Origin: UMGS1370 sp046957575
GTDB lineage: Bacteria > Bacillota > Clostridia > Lachnospirales > Lachnospiraceae
Length of the DNA stretch: 64,000 nucleotides
Direction: 5' to 3'
Assembly (NCBI GenBank): GCA_046957575.1
Contig: JBKUOG010000005.1
Location: forward strand, 62,001-126,000
The notes beneath the pieces are model-generated. The model did not search any database. It worked only from the letters and a program-made list of their open reading frames with translations, and was not told the origin of the DNA. This document shows positions 43,308 through 52,635 of this stretch, one piece after another (position 1 is the stretch's first letter; each line of letters starts with the position of its first letter). Position numbers and translations under genes: made by a program.

Positions 43308-44516
43308 ATGGCTAAAGAAATGATTGCAATGCTTCTTGCCGGTGGTCAGGGTTCCCGTCTTTATGCATTGACTCAAAAGCTGGCAAAACCTGCAGTTCCT
43401 TTTGGCGGAAAATATCGTATTATTGATTTTCCACTGTCGAACTGCGTAAATTCCGGGATTGATACAGTAGGAATTCTTACTCAGTATCAGCCTTTGGTTT
43501 TAAATGAGTACATTGGAAACGGGCAGCCCTGGGATTTGGACCGTCTGTATGGAGGTGTCCATGTGCTGCCGCCGTACCAACAGGCATCTGGCTCCAACTG
43601 GTACAAGGGCACTGCCAATGCAATTTACCAGAATCTCTCATTTATTGAACGGTACACCCCCCAATATGTAATCATCCTTTCCGGCGATCAGATCTGTAAG
43701 CAGGATTACAGCGATTTTCTGAAATTTCATAAAGAAAAAAATGCCGAATTTTCTGTAGCCGTTATGGAAGTTCCCTGGGAAGAGGCATCCCGTTTCGGTC
43801 TGATGGTTGCAGATGAAAATGACAAGATTACAGAATTCCAGGAGAAGCCCAAAAATCCCAAGTCCAATCTGGCCTCCATGGGAATCTATATCTTTAACTG
43901 GGACATCCTCAAAAAATATTTAATCGAGGATGAAGCGGATCCCAGTTCTGAAAATGATTTCGGCAACAACATTATTCCCAATCTGCTAAAAGATGGACGA
44001 AACATGTACGCATACCATTTTAACGGTTACTGGAAAGATGTGGGAACCATCCCCTCGCTCTGGGAAGCCAATATGGAAGTTCTGGATCCGGAAAACAGCG
44101 GTATCAACCTGTTTGATGATGACTGGAAAATCTACAGCCGCAACAGCGGCATGACCGGTCACCGGATCAGCGGCGATGCTGTGGTAGAAAACTCCATGAT
44201 CACAGACGGCTGCCGGATAGAAGGCACTGTAAAACACTCTGTTTTATTTGCAGGTGTTCGGGTAGAGCCAGGGGCTGTGGTAGAAAATGCTGTTGTTATG
44301 GGCGGAACCACTATCAAGGCCGGCGCTGTGGTAAAACACTGCATTATTGCAGAAAATGTTGTGATTGGCGAAAACGCTGTGGTGGGCGCTATGCCAAAAG
44401 ACGATGAAAAAGGCGTTGCCACTGTTGGCCCAGGCATCTATGTAGGCGACAATGCAAAAATCGGTCCTAATGCAATGATAAATGAAAATGTAAAAGGCGG
44501 TGAAGAAGAATGGTAA
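43308..44516 (+). CDS. glgC: Glucose-1-phosphate adenylyltransferase GlgC
   Basis: 402 residues from the ATG at 43308 (GGAGG 7 nt upstream). The N-terminal nucleotidyltransferase motif LLAGGQGSRLYALTQKLAKP and FPLSNCVNSGI are intact; the C-terminal left-handed beta-helix has hexapeptide repeats (VVENSMITDGC to GPNAMINENV). It makes ADP-glucose for glycogen. It overlaps glgD by 7 bp; the two proteins usually form a mixed complex in Firmicutes. Confidence 0.96.
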   Translation: MAKEMIAMLLAGGQGSRLYALTQKLAKPAVPFGGKYRIIDFPLSNCVNSGIDTVGILTQYQPLVLNEYIGNGQPWDLDRLYGGVHVLPPYQQASGSNWYKGTANAIYQNLSFIERYTPQYVIILSGDQICKQDYSDFLKFHKEKNAEFSVAVMEVPWEEASRFGLMVADENDKITEFQEKPKNPKSNLASMGIYIFNWDILKKYLIEDEADPSSENDFGNNIIPNLLKDGRNMYAYHFNGYWKDVGTIPSLWEANMEVLDPENSGINLFDDDWKIYSRNSGMTGHRISGDAVVENSMITDGCRIEGTVKHSVLFAGVRVEPGAVVENAVVMGGTTIKAGAVVKHCIIAENVVIGENAVVGAMPKDDEKGVATVGPGIYVGDNAKIGPNAMINENVKGGEEEW

Positions 44517-45652
44517 ACTCTAATGCAAATGCTCTCGGCATTATTTTTCCTAATAGTTATGACAGTCTGGTACCGGAACTGGTAAGCGAGCGGCTGATGG
44601 CATCTATTCCATTTGCAGGCCGTTACCGTATGGTAGACTTTATTTTGTCCAGCATGGTAAACTGCGGTATTGACAATGTTTCCATTATTGTCCGCAAAAA
44701 CTACCATTCTCTTATGGACCATTTAGGTTCCGGCCGCGCATGGGATCTGGTGCGTAAAAACGGCGGTCTCAATATTGTTCCGCCTTTTGCCGAGAAAACT
44801 GTAAAAGTATTTAACGGCCGCGTAGAAGCCCTGGCAAGCATTCTGGATTTTCTAATTGACCAGAAAGAAAAGTATGTGATTATGTCGGATGCCAACATTG
44901 CTGTCAACTTTGATTTTAAAGCCATGCTGGATGCCCATATTGCAAGCGGTGCAGACGTGACTGTCGCCTATAAATCAGAAGAACTTCCCAGAAGCGCTGT
45001 AGACAGCAAAAATGTGCACCAGGATTTATACTACACTCTGGATATTGAAAACGGGCATGTAACCGAAATCAATATTAATGAAAAATCCAGCGGTATTCAG
45101 AATTTCTCCATGAATATCTATATTATAGAAAGAGAACTTCTGATTGAACAAATCCGCAATGCTTACGTGCATGGCTATGTATATTTTGAGCGCGACATTT
45201 TAGCTCCCCAGATCCATTCTTTAAATGTACAGGCATTTGAATTTACCGGATATACTGCCCGTATCTGTGATATAAAAGCTTACTTTGACGAAAACATGAA
45301 GCTGCTGAAGGAAGAAAATCTGGATGCATTATTTAGTCCAAGTCCCATTTATACCAAAATCCGCGATGACAATCCGACTCGCTATATCGCCGGGGCAAAG
45401 GCAAAAAATATCATGGCTGCTGATGGCTGCGTCATTGAAGGAGAAGTAGAAAACAGTATTCTGTTCCGCGGTGTCAAAGTCGCCAAAGGGGCAAAGGTAA
45501 AGAACTGCGTCCTCATGCAGGATACAGTCATCGAAGAAGGTGCAAAGGCAGAATACCTGATTACCGACAAAAATGTTACCATCACTGCAGGCAAAGATGT
45601 AAAAGGGTCTGACACCTATCCATTCTATGTATTTAAGCATCAGGTGATTTAA
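44510..45652 (+). CDS. glgD: GlgD, non-catalytic ADP-glucose pyrophosphorylase subunit
   Basis: 380 residues. Same fold as GlgC, but the catalytic GGxGxRL loop is replaced (ANALGIIFPNSYDSLVPELV), the mark of the regulatory GlgD subunit. Residues 295-370 are hexapeptide repeats. It overlaps glgC by 7 bp and ends before a strong terminator. Confidence 0.94.
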   Translation: MVNSNANALGIIFPNSYDSLVPELVSERLMASIPFAGRYRMVDFILSSMVNCGIDNVSIIVRKNYHSLMDHLGSGRAWDLVRKNGGLNIVPPFAEKTVKVFNGRVEALASILDFLIDQKEKYVIMSDANIAVNFDFKAMLDAHIASGADVTVAYKSEELPRSAVDSKNVHQDLYYTLDIENGHVTEININEKSSGIQNFSMNIYIIERELLIEQIRNAYVHGYVYFERDILAPQIHSLNVQAFEFTGYTARICDIKAYFDENMKLLKEENLDALFSPSPIYTKIRDDNPTRYIAGAKAKNIMAADGCVIEGEVENSILFRGVKVAKGAKVKNCVLMQDTVIEEGAKAEYLITDKNVTITAGKDVKGSDTYPFYVFKHQVI

Positions 45653-45732
45653 TGCCTCATGGCGTCAGGAGCTGGGCACACCTTTTTATCCTGCAGTCTT
45701 TGAATCTTAATTGCAAATGTGCAATTAAAAAC

Positions 45733-45784
45733 GGGTATCAAACATGCCTGGAAACAAGTTTCCCACATGTCTGATACCCATTTT
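45733..45784. terminator. Bidirectional terminator between glgD and the SIS gene
   Basis: GGGTATCA with ACATG pairs with CATGT and TGATACCC (45733-45779), with T5 runs on both strands (TTTTTC to the right; GTTTTTAATTG on the minus strand). It separates convergent genes. Confidence 0.9.
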
Positions 45785-45802
45785 TCTTCAAGCGAACCGG
45801 TG

Positions 45803-46852
45803 CTATTTAATTACAATTGCCTGGGACAAATGTCTTGGAGTATCTGCATTTAATCCTTTCAGTTCTGCCAGGTAATATCCCATCAGTTGGCCAATGAATC
45901 CAATCATTGCTGCATTCTGAATGCTGTCATAGCCGTATCCCATGTCCAGCGTATAATCTGCATCTGAAAAATCCTTAGAAGCAGTATTTCCAATTGCCAG
46001 AGTCACTGCGCCATACTCTTTCATCTGGGTCAGCAGCTTGGCGTCTCCGTCTGTGGTCTCTTCGTTGCCCAAAAGGATGATTAAAGTCTTATCGTCTACC
46101 AGGCTCATTGGTCCATGACGGTACTCTAAGGTATAGTAAGCTTCGGAATTGCTTAAGCTCATTTCTTTCATTTTGTTCATGCACTCATTGGCAATTCCGT
46201 AGTAAATCCCCTGTCCCAGAGTGATAAACAAATTTAATTCCGGATGATCTGCAACCAATCTTTTTGCCAGATCATCAGTGGCCTTTAAAAATTCTTCTGA
46301 CTGAGCAGCATAATCTTTCATTGCCTCGATCTTCTCTTTCTTTCCGCCTGCATAAAACGCCAGAATCGCAGACAGATAAATCATACTGGTAAAGGAGCGG
46401 GTCATAATCACGCTGTCCTCTGCAGTTTCTGGTGACAGAATCATATAATCATTATACTCTGCACTGTTTGGATCGCAGGTAATGGCCAATGTCTTTACTC
46501 CGTCAAAGGTTCTCACCTTATCAATCGCCATGCGGACCTCAGTTGTATAGCTTTTTCTGGTAATGGGAAGCACCAGGACTTTCTTTCCATTTCCTACATA
46601 GGTCTCCGGGAAATAGTACAGTTCTGAACAGCACATTCCTTTTGCCGGAATCTTCGTGCAGGTGCCAAATGCATGGGCAGCAGCCTGAGCCAGATACAGG
46701 GAAGTGCCGCAGCCAGTAAAAATTAATTCATCATATTCCTCTGCAAATACCTGATCCAAAACCTTGTAAATCTCCTCTAATGTATCATTGACTGCCTGAA
46801 AAGATGCCGGCTGCCCATATATTTCCTTATAAGTCAGTTCACTATTTTTCAT
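45803..46852 (-). CDS. AgaS-like SIS domain sugar isomerase/deaminase
   Basis: 349 residues with two SIS domains (about 25-180 and 195-340). Motifs IFTGCGTSLYLAQAAA near the start and EYRHGPMSLVDD near residue 245 match the AgaS/GlmS-C family. In Aga pathways the protein converts galactosamine 6-phosphate to tagatose 6-phosphate with loss of ammonia. With NagA, a phosphofructokinase and a class II aldolase in the same locus that role is likely here, but glucosamine 6-phosphate is not ruled out. It is the last gene of the operon. Confidence 0.82.
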   Translation of the reverse strand: MKNSELTYKEIYGQPASFQAVNDTLEEIYKVLDQVFAEEYDELIFTGCGTSLYLAQAAAHAFGTCTKIPAKGMCCSELYYFPETYVGNGKKVLVLPITRKSYTTEVRMAIDKVRTFDGVKTLAITCDPNSAEYNDYMILSPETAEDSVIMTRSFTSMIYLSAILAFYAGGKKEKIEAMKDYAAQSEEFLKATDDLAKRLVADHPELNLFITLGQGIYYGIANECMNKMKEMSLSNSEAYYTLEYRHGPMSLVDDKTLIILLGNEETTDGDAKLLTQMKEYGAVTLAIGNTASKDFSDADYTLDMGYGYDSIQNAAMIGFIGQLMGYYLAELKGLNADTPRHLSQAIVIK

Positions 46853-46869
46853 TGTATCTTCCTCCTATC

Positions 46870-47724
46870 TTATGCCCGTCCGTTTGATCCGGCCAGACGA
46901 ATAATCTTTCTTACATCTTCCTGAAGTTTTTCATTTGCATACTGGGACAGTTTCCAGGAATGGCCCTGATGGTTCATGGTCTTTAATCCTTCTTCATAGT
47001 GTTCTACATATTTGTAGCGGATTTCCGTACCAAAGTTGATCTTGGCAACCCCCAGCTTAATAGCATCTTTGATAATCTCTTCCTTCATGCCAGTACATCC
47101 ATGGAGTACCAGCGGAATATCTGTAAATTTGCGCACTGCCTCAAGAATCTCCAGATGAATATCCGGTTCTCCCTTATAATATCCATGAGCATTGCCAATG
47201 CCGATTGCCAAAGAGTCCGGTGTACACAAACTTAAGAACCTGCGGACTTCTTCCGGATCCACAATGTTTTTATTTTCCATGGCAGCTCCCATGTTATCTA
47301 AACGCAGCAGTTCGCCGATCTCTGCTTCCACCGGCACTCCAAAGCACTTTGCCACTTCGATTACTTTATTGGTCATAGCTGCGTTTTCTTCTATTGGCTT
47401 TGTGGAGCCATCAATCATCAGAGAGGTAAAGCCCAGCTTTAATGCCTCCATACAGATCTCAAATCCATCGCCATGGTCTAAGTGAATGGCTACCGGGACT
47501 GACACCTTATCTGCGCACCACTTGCACACATTTACAAACCAGTCATGACCAGAATATGCGCCTGTGCTTACATAGTGGGCCAGCATAACCGGCGAACCCA
47601 GATCCTCTGCTGCCTTACAGATTGCCCAGATAATGTCATAATTACCGCCCTGGGTATTGATAGCCGGAACTGCATAACCATTTTTTGATGCTTCAAGCAG
47701 CATCTCTTTACTTGTTGTTAACAT
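46870..47724 (-). CDS. Class II ketose-bisphosphate aldolase (GatY/KbaY/Fba-like)
   Basis: 284 residues. Zinc ligands are seen in AIHLDHGDGFE (around residue 82), VEAEIG (near 140), NAHGYYKG (near 180) and VLHGCTGM (near 210, where HGGSG is more usual). It should cleave tagatose or fructose 1,6-bisphosphate to dihydroxyacetone phosphate and glyceraldehyde 3-phosphate in the cytosol. It is 17 bp upstream of the SIS gene. Confidence 0.9.
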   Translation of the reverse strand: MLTTSKEMLLEASKNGYAVPAINTQGGNYDIIWAICKAAEDLGSPVMLAHYVSTGAYSGHDWFVNVCKWCADKVSVPVAIHLDHGDGFEICMEALKLGFTSLMIDGSTKPIEENAAMTNKVIEVAKCFGVPVEAEIGELLRLDNMGAAMENKNIVDPEEVRRFLSLCTPDSLAIGIGNAHGYYKGEPDIHLEILEAVRKFTDIPLVLHGCTGMKEEIIKDAIKLGVAKINFGTEIRYKYVEHYEEGLKTMNHQGHSWKLSQYANEKLQEDVRKIIRLAGSNGRA

Positions 47725-47770
47725 ATTTTTCCTCCTGTTTTTCTGACATCAGCATGCACTGATGCTGTCC

Positions 47771-48610
47771 TTACCCCTTTACTGCTCCTGCTACCAGGCC
47801 CTTTACCATATACTTCTGGAAGAAGAAGAATAAAAGAACCATTGGGAGTGTTCCTACGATAGAAATTGTATTGATTAAAGACCAGTCATAGGATAATTCT
47901 CCTAAGTACCGGAGCGCTACACCTGCGGATAATGTACGTAAAGAATCTGTCTGAATCAATGTCGATGCGTGGAGATAGTCATCCCAGGAAAGCAGGAATG
48001 CATAAATTCCTACTGCCAGCATACCAGGTTTGATCAAGGGCGCTACCACACGAAACAGTATTTGAAAACGACCTGCCCCATCAATCTGCGCTGCTTCCTC
48101 TAATTCCACCGGAATCCCATCATAAAAACTGGACATCAGCATAATGGTAAACGGAAGCATGGACGCACCGACTGCAAAGATTAATCCGATTCTAGTATTG
48201 ATCAAATGAATATCTCCCATTATTTTATATAAGGAAATCAAACGGCTGATAATAGGAAACATCTGGGCAGATGTAAAGGCTGCCACAATCCATCCATTCC
48301 ATTTAAAATGAAACCTGGACAGCGCATAACCAGACATAATTGCAATAATAGTCGTCATCAGAGCTGCACCGCCGGCAACCAGAAAATTATTCTTGTAGTA
48401 AACAAAAAATTCATTATTCTTCGTAAATAAGTCAATATAACTTTGTATGGTCGGCGCTTTTGGAATTAAGGTAGGCGGAAACTTATACGCCTCCATATTG
48501 GTCTTAAAAGATGTCAGCAATACCCACAAAAGCGGGAACAGCAGGAACAAAAGAATCAGTGCCAAAACCACATATTTTACAATATTGCCGATTAACCGAT
48601 TTCGTTTCAT
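47771..48610 (-). CDS. Carbohydrate ABC transporter permease (MalG-like)
   Basis: 279 residues, six membrane helices, and the EAA loop VELEEAAQIDGAGRFQILFRVVAPLIKPG near residue 175. The end KGLVAGAVKG is typical of the MalG branch. Inner-membrane partner of the permease 17 bp upstream. Again no ATPase gene is present; a shared MsmX-type ATPase is expected. Confidence 0.93.
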   Translation of the reverse strand: MKRNRLIGNIVKYVVLALILLFLLFPLLWVLLTSFKTNMEAYKFPPTLIPKAPTIQSYIDLFTKNNEFFVYYKNNFLVAGGAALMTTIIAIMSGYALSRFHFKWNGWIVAAFTSAQMFPIISRLISLYKIMGDIHLINTRIGLIFAVGASMLPFTIMLMSSFYDGIPVELEEAAQIDGAGRFQILFRVVAPLIKPGMLAVGIYAFLLSWDDYLHASTLIQTDSLRTLSAGVALRYLGELSYDWSLINTISIVGTLPMVLLFFFFQKYMVKGLVAGAVKG

Positions 48611-48627
48611 CTTATGTTTCCCCCTTC

Positions 48628-49548
48628 CTATACATCTGACTCTTTAAAGATCCGGTTGTAGAAGAACACTACAACAACCATCATCAGCATCCATACAGTT
48701 GTTACTGCTGCTCCGGATCCAAAGTTATTGGAAACAAATGCCTCCCTGTAACTTAAAATTGCCATAGTAGTCGTAGAATTGTTGGGGCCTCCTCCTGTCA
48801 TAGTCCAGAACAGCGGGAACTGTTTAAAGTTCTCAATAATGGACATGGACACCGTTACTTTAATTACGCTCTTCATATAAGGCATGGTAATACGGAAAAA
48901 TCTCTGCACAGAATTTGCACCGTCAATTTTTGCCGCCTCCAGCATATCCTCCGGAACATTGGCAAGACCTGCAAGAAGAAGCAGGGTTGCTAACGGAATC
49001 TGTTTCCACAGCGCTGCTATGGAAACACCCAGCATTGCCGTTGCCGGATTATTTAAAATTGCAAAATCCGTAACTTTCCCTCCGGTAAGAACGCCTACAA
49101 TGTATTTTACCAGTCCATACTGGGGCTGGAACATCCACAGCCACACCAGACCAGAAATAATGGTCGGAACCACCCAGGGAACCATCATAATGCTTCTTAT
49201 AAAACGGGACGCCTTTATATTGCTGTTTAAAACCAGCGCTAATGCCATTCCAAGAACAAACTGTGCCACTACGACTCCAAATACAAATACCAGAGTATTA
49301 ATCATGGACGGAACCAGTTTTCCGTTGGAAAACAGCTTGGTATAGTTGGCAAAATTATTCCATACTCCCGGTTCCCCCGAAATAATATTGCGCACCCGAT
49401 AGTCGAAAAAACTTCGATAGATAGAATCCACTACTGGTATTAAAATAAACATGGTTGTTGTGATAATTGCAGGAAGCAGCAGCATCAGTGAAAACATCTT
49501 ATCTGCTGTATGTCTCTTTAACTTAAAACTTCTCCCCTCTGTGTTCAA
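48628..49548 (-). CDS. Sugar ABC transporter permease (MalF-like)
   Basis: 306 residues with six membrane helices after a basic N-terminus. EAA loop DMLEAAKIDGANSVQRFFRITMPYMKS near residue 205, and the VDSIYRSFFDY motif after the first helix, common in MalF-type permeases. Works with the lipoprotein at 51095. Confidence 0.93.
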   Translation of the reverse strand: MNTEGRSFKLKRHTADKMFSLMLLLPAIITTTMFILIPVVDSIYRSFFDYRVRNIISGEPGVWNNFANYTKLFSNGKLVPSMINTLVFVFGVVVAQFVLGMALALVLNSNIKASRFIRSIMMVPWVVPTIISGLVWLWMFQPQYGLVKYIVGVLTGGKVTDFAILNNPATAMLGVSIAALWKQIPLATLLLLAGLANVPEDMLEAAKIDGANSVQRFFRITMPYMKSVIKVTVSMSIIENFKQFPLFWTMTGGGPNNSTTTMAILSYREAFVSNNFGSGAAVTTVWMLMMVVVVFFYNRIFKESDV

Positions 49549-49577
49549 AACGCTTCCTCCTCTCCCGCCTGATTTTA

Positions 49578-51002
49578 TTACTTATTCTCATTATAAACAT
49601 GAAGTCCCGGTCCCCATACTCCTGCCAGGTCCTTTTGCCCGCCTCCTAACACCGGTTCTCTGCTTCCGTCAATCTCCGGATTCGCATAACGCAGAAACCA
49701 CTGATCCATCTGGCATTTCATTGTCTGAATAAAATTCTGGTATTCTTCTTTATCCATCAGGTTCTCATCCTCATTGGGATCCTTTCTCAAGTCGTAAAAC
49801 TCATCCGGTCCAAACGGATATCTATGAATATACTTATATTCTTTGCTCCGAATCATTCTGGCTGGTCCGTACTCATCAAATACAACTACTGTCTTTTCTT
49901 CGTCTGTTTCCTCTCCCTTTAAAGATTTTAAAAAACTCTTTCCGGGAAGTCCCTCTGCTTCCGGATTTTCTATTCCCAAATAATCCAGAAGTGTGGGCAT
50001 AAAATCATATCCGCTGCACATATCTTCGCAGACTCTGCCTTCCTGCAAATGTCCTGGATGACTGACAATAAATGGTACTTTCACAGAAGAATCATAAAGA
50101 TTTAAAGGAAACGTCCCATTGCCTTTTCCCCAGATACCATGATGTCCGCAGTTAAATCCATTGTCGCTGGAAAAGATAACCAATGTATTTTCAGTAAGAC
50201 CTTCTTGTTCTAACTTATCTAATAGTCTTCCCACATTGGCATCCATGGCGGTTACTGCTGCGAAATATCCGATCAAGCTTTCTCTTGGCCTGTCATATCC
50301 GGAAATCACTCCCAGTTTTGCCCATGGATGAGGTTCTCTCTGGGGACAGCTTTTAAATTCACAGTCTTTATAGAGATCCATATATTCCTTTGGATGGCAG
50401 TCAATCCATGGAGAATGGGGGGCAGTATAATGAACGCTCAAGTAAAATGGATGTTCCTTATGCTTTTCCCTGTCAATAAACTGCAATGCTTCATCTGTAA
50501 TGACATCTGTAATATACTCTTTTTCTTCTACATACTTTCCGTCCCGAATCATAGGCGCATTGTAATATGGGCCGCCGCCTTTCTGATGGGTATACCAGAA
50601 ATCAAATCCCTTTTGAGGATGAACTCCATCTCCTAAATGCCATTTTCCGCTAAGTCCGCATATATATCCGTTTGCCGCTAAAATATCCGTATAACCCGTC
50701 TGCCCTTTTAAGTATTCGATGGCTGTCTGGGCGGATCCCCCGTTGCCCCCGCACAAATAATCGTGGACGCCATGCTGTGATGGAATCCTGCCTGTCATCA
50801 AAGACGCTCTGGCCGGAGAACACACCGGAGATACGCAAAAGAAATTCTCAAATCTAATCCCCCGTTCTGCTAAACGATCCAAATTAGGTGTATGTATCTC
50901 CTTATTTCCATAACATCCCAATGACCAATACCCCTGATCATCTGTCAGAATAAATACTATGTTGGGATGTCTGAAAGCATTTTTATTCTTTTCTCTATCC
51001 AT
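49578..51002 (-). CDS. Sulfatase (type I, Cys-type)
   Basis: 474 residues. Metal motif FILTDDQGYWSLGCYG, signature CSPAR with Cys61 as the formylglycine precursor, and IFSSDNGFNCGHHG for metal ligands. No signal peptide, so it acts on imported sulfated sugars. It lies between the binding-protein gene and the permeases, hinting at import of a sulfated monosaccharide or disaccharide. Together with NagA and AgaS, an N-acetylhexosamine sulfate (from mucin or chondroitin) is plausible. Confidence 0.92.
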   Translation of the reverse strand: MDREKNKNAFRHPNIVFILTDDQGYWSLGCYGNKEIHTPNLDRLAERGIRFENFFCVSPVCSPARASLMTGRIPSQHGVHDYLCGGNGGSAQTAIEYLKGQTGYTDILAANGYICGLSGKWHLGDGVHPQKGFDFWYTHQKGGGPYYNAPMIRDGKYVEEKEYITDVITDEALQFIDREKHKEHPFYLSVHYTAPHSPWIDCHPKEYMDLYKDCEFKSCPQREPHPWAKLGVISGYDRPRESLIGYFAAVTAMDANVGRLLDKLEQEGLTENTLVIFSSDNGFNCGHHGIWGKGNGTFPLNLYDSSVKVPFIVSHPGHLQEGRVCEDMCSGYDFMPTLLDYLGIENPEAEGLPGKSFLKSLKGEETDEEKTVVVFDEYGPARMIRSKEYKYIHRYPFGPDEFYDLRKDPNEDENLMDKEEYQNFIQTMKCQMDQWFLRYANPEIDGSREPVLGGGQKDLAGVWGPGLHVYNENK

Positions 51003-51061
51003 AACTCTCCCCTGCTGTCTTTCTCTTCTCCTGCATCCTGTCTGCTTCTCTTATTTTTAAG

Positions 51062-51082
51062 GGGCGGGATTTTATCCCGCCC
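51062..51082 (-). terminator. Intercistronic hairpin after the binding-protein gene
   Basis: A perfect 9-bp stem GGGCGGGAT/ATCCCGCCC with a TTT loop lies between the binding-protein stop (51095) and the sulfatase start (51002). The T tract on the minus strand is broken (TTAAAAAT), so it probably acts as a partial terminator or mRNA stabiliser that gives more binding protein than transporter. Confidence 0.7.
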
Positions 51083-51094
51083 AAATCAGAATCC

Positions 51095-52444
51095 CTATGG
51101 CAGAAGCGGCTGTACAGTGCTCTTAAAGTTTTCAATTGCGGCTGCTACATCTTCTTTTCCTACTGTTACTGCCTGACCCAATGCACACAGCTCTAAGTTA
51201 AAATCAGACAGGGTTGGGAACTGGTACACTGGAACCGCCTTTTCTACAGCGCCCTGGCCGCCCTTTAAAAATTCGCTGTTTACAACTGCATCCATATTTT
51301 CCATTGCCTTCTTGGCAGGATAAGCAGGTGCAATGTTGGCGATATAATCATTTAATACTTCTGGAGTAATCACATACTCAATAAATTTTTTTACAGCATC
51401 CACTCTTTCCGGACCATTATCTACTGCTACAAAGCAATGAGACTGCAGGGTAGAAGCGCCTTCTCCAGAACCACCGGACAGCGGCATTGCAGTTGCTGCG
51501 AAATTCTCTACTTCCGGATTAATGGATTTTGCTCCGTTATATCCCCAGGTATTGTCATAATACATTGCAACCTGTCCCAGAGCAAATAAATTCCTTAAAT
51601 CTTTAGGCTTGCAGTTCTGCGGATTGTAGCCCAGTTCATCTAACTGCTGCAGCATGTTCATTGCATCGGTAAATCCCTGATTGTCTACATTAAACTGATT
51701 GTTCTCATCAAATACAGTTCCGCCGAATGTCTGTGCAAAAGACTGAATAGAAGAACCAATTACAATCACAGAAGCTGTCGGCTGTCCAAACGGATATACC
51801 TTATTTCCATCCTCTGTAGTAAGAGCCGCCAGTTTCGGTGCAATCTCCAACATCTTCTCATAAGTTTTAGGCGGATTTTCCGGATCCAGTCCTGCCTTCT
51901 CAAATAAGTCCTTGTTATAGAACAATACAAATGGAGATACGTAAAGCGGAGCGCCGTAAACCTTTCCATCTACCGAATGGGCCTCCAGAATATTGGGATA
52001 ATAATCTGCCAGAAATTCCGGGCTTAATACTTCATCCATAGGTGCCGCCAGTCCTGCATCTACCAGTGCCGGAATCCAGATCATCTCACTGAAAATGGCA
52101 TCTACCTTATCTCCGCCGCCAGCCATATTGATTACCTGGTTTAAAATCTCTCCATAAGGAGCAGAAACCCACTCGATCTTAATATTCGGATACTTTGCTT
52201 CAAATCCTTCTTTAACATCTGCCCAGAACGTATCATACCCTGCTTCCAGAATTGCATAATTTGCAATCTTTAATGTAATCTCTTCTCCGGATGCTGTCTC
52301 ACTTCCTCCTTCCGCCTTTGCAGCTTCTGTGACGCCATCACCTGCAGCCGCTTTCGTCGTACTTTCTCCTCCGCCTCCGGAACATGCTGTGGTGACTGCC
52401 ATTGCAGCCGCTAATCCCAGTGCCAGTAATCCTTTTTTCTTCAT
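51095..52444 (-). CDS. Extracellular sugar-binding lipoprotein
   Basis: 449 residues. Signal peptide MKKKGLLALGLAAAMAVTTA with Cys21 as lipidation site, then a Gly-rich linker. The mature domain has the family 1 features KIANYAILEAGYDTFW and YYDNTWGYNGAKS. It delivers the sugar to the permeases at 47771 and 48628. It is first in its operon and preceded by two copies of the LacI-type operator. Confidence 0.93.
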   Translation of the reverse strand: MKKKGLLALGLAAAMAVTTACSGGGGESTTKAAAGDGVTEAAKAEGGSETASGEEITLKIANYAILEAGYDTFWADVKEGFEAKYPNIKIEWVSAPYGEILNQVINMAGGGDKVDAIFSEMIWIPALVDAGLAAPMDEVLSPEFLADYYPNILEAHSVDGKVYGAPLYVSPFVLFYNKDLFEKAGLDPENPPKTYEKMLEIAPKLAALTTEDGNKVYPFGQPTASVIVIGSSIQSFAQTFGGTVFDENNQFNVDNQGFTDAMNMLQQLDELGYNPQNCKPKDLRNLFALGQVAMYYDNTWGYNGAKSINPEVENFAATAMPLSGGSGEGASTLQSHCFVAVDNGPERVDAVKKFIEYVITPEVLNDYIANIAPAYPAKKAMENMDAVVNSEFLKGGQGAVEKAVPVYQFPTLSDFNLELCALGQAVTVGKEDVAAAIENFKSTVQPLLP

Positions 52445-52531
52445 AACCCTTCCTCGCTTTCTTGTTTTGTGTTATAGTGCCAGGGGAAAAAGTATTTTTC
52501 CCAGTAGTGCTTCTGGTTTATAAAGCCCTGT

Positions 52532-52547
52532 ATCAATACGAGTGTAT
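52532..52547 (-). promoter_or_regulatory. LacI-type operator O1 (binding-protein operon)
   Basis: ATACACTCGTATTGAT on the minus strand matches the central TACACTCGTAT of the local operator consensus GTACACTCGTATGTAC. Its centre is 31 bp from O2, about three helical turns. Confidence 0.65.
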
Positions 52548-52562
52548 GTTGCTTTTCTCTGT

Positions 52563-52578
52563 ATACACTCGTATGTAT
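52563..52578 (+). promoter_or_regulatory. LacI-type operator O2 (binding-protein operon)
   Basis: ATACACTCGTATGTAT differs from the consensus only at its two outer bases and has the central CG typical of LacI-family sites. It lies about 120 bp before the binding-protein start. Confidence 0.75.
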
Positions 52579-52635
52579 TATCAAGATAAATAACTGCTGC
52601 AAAACAGATTGGGGACCTGCCTTACAGCAGCTGCT

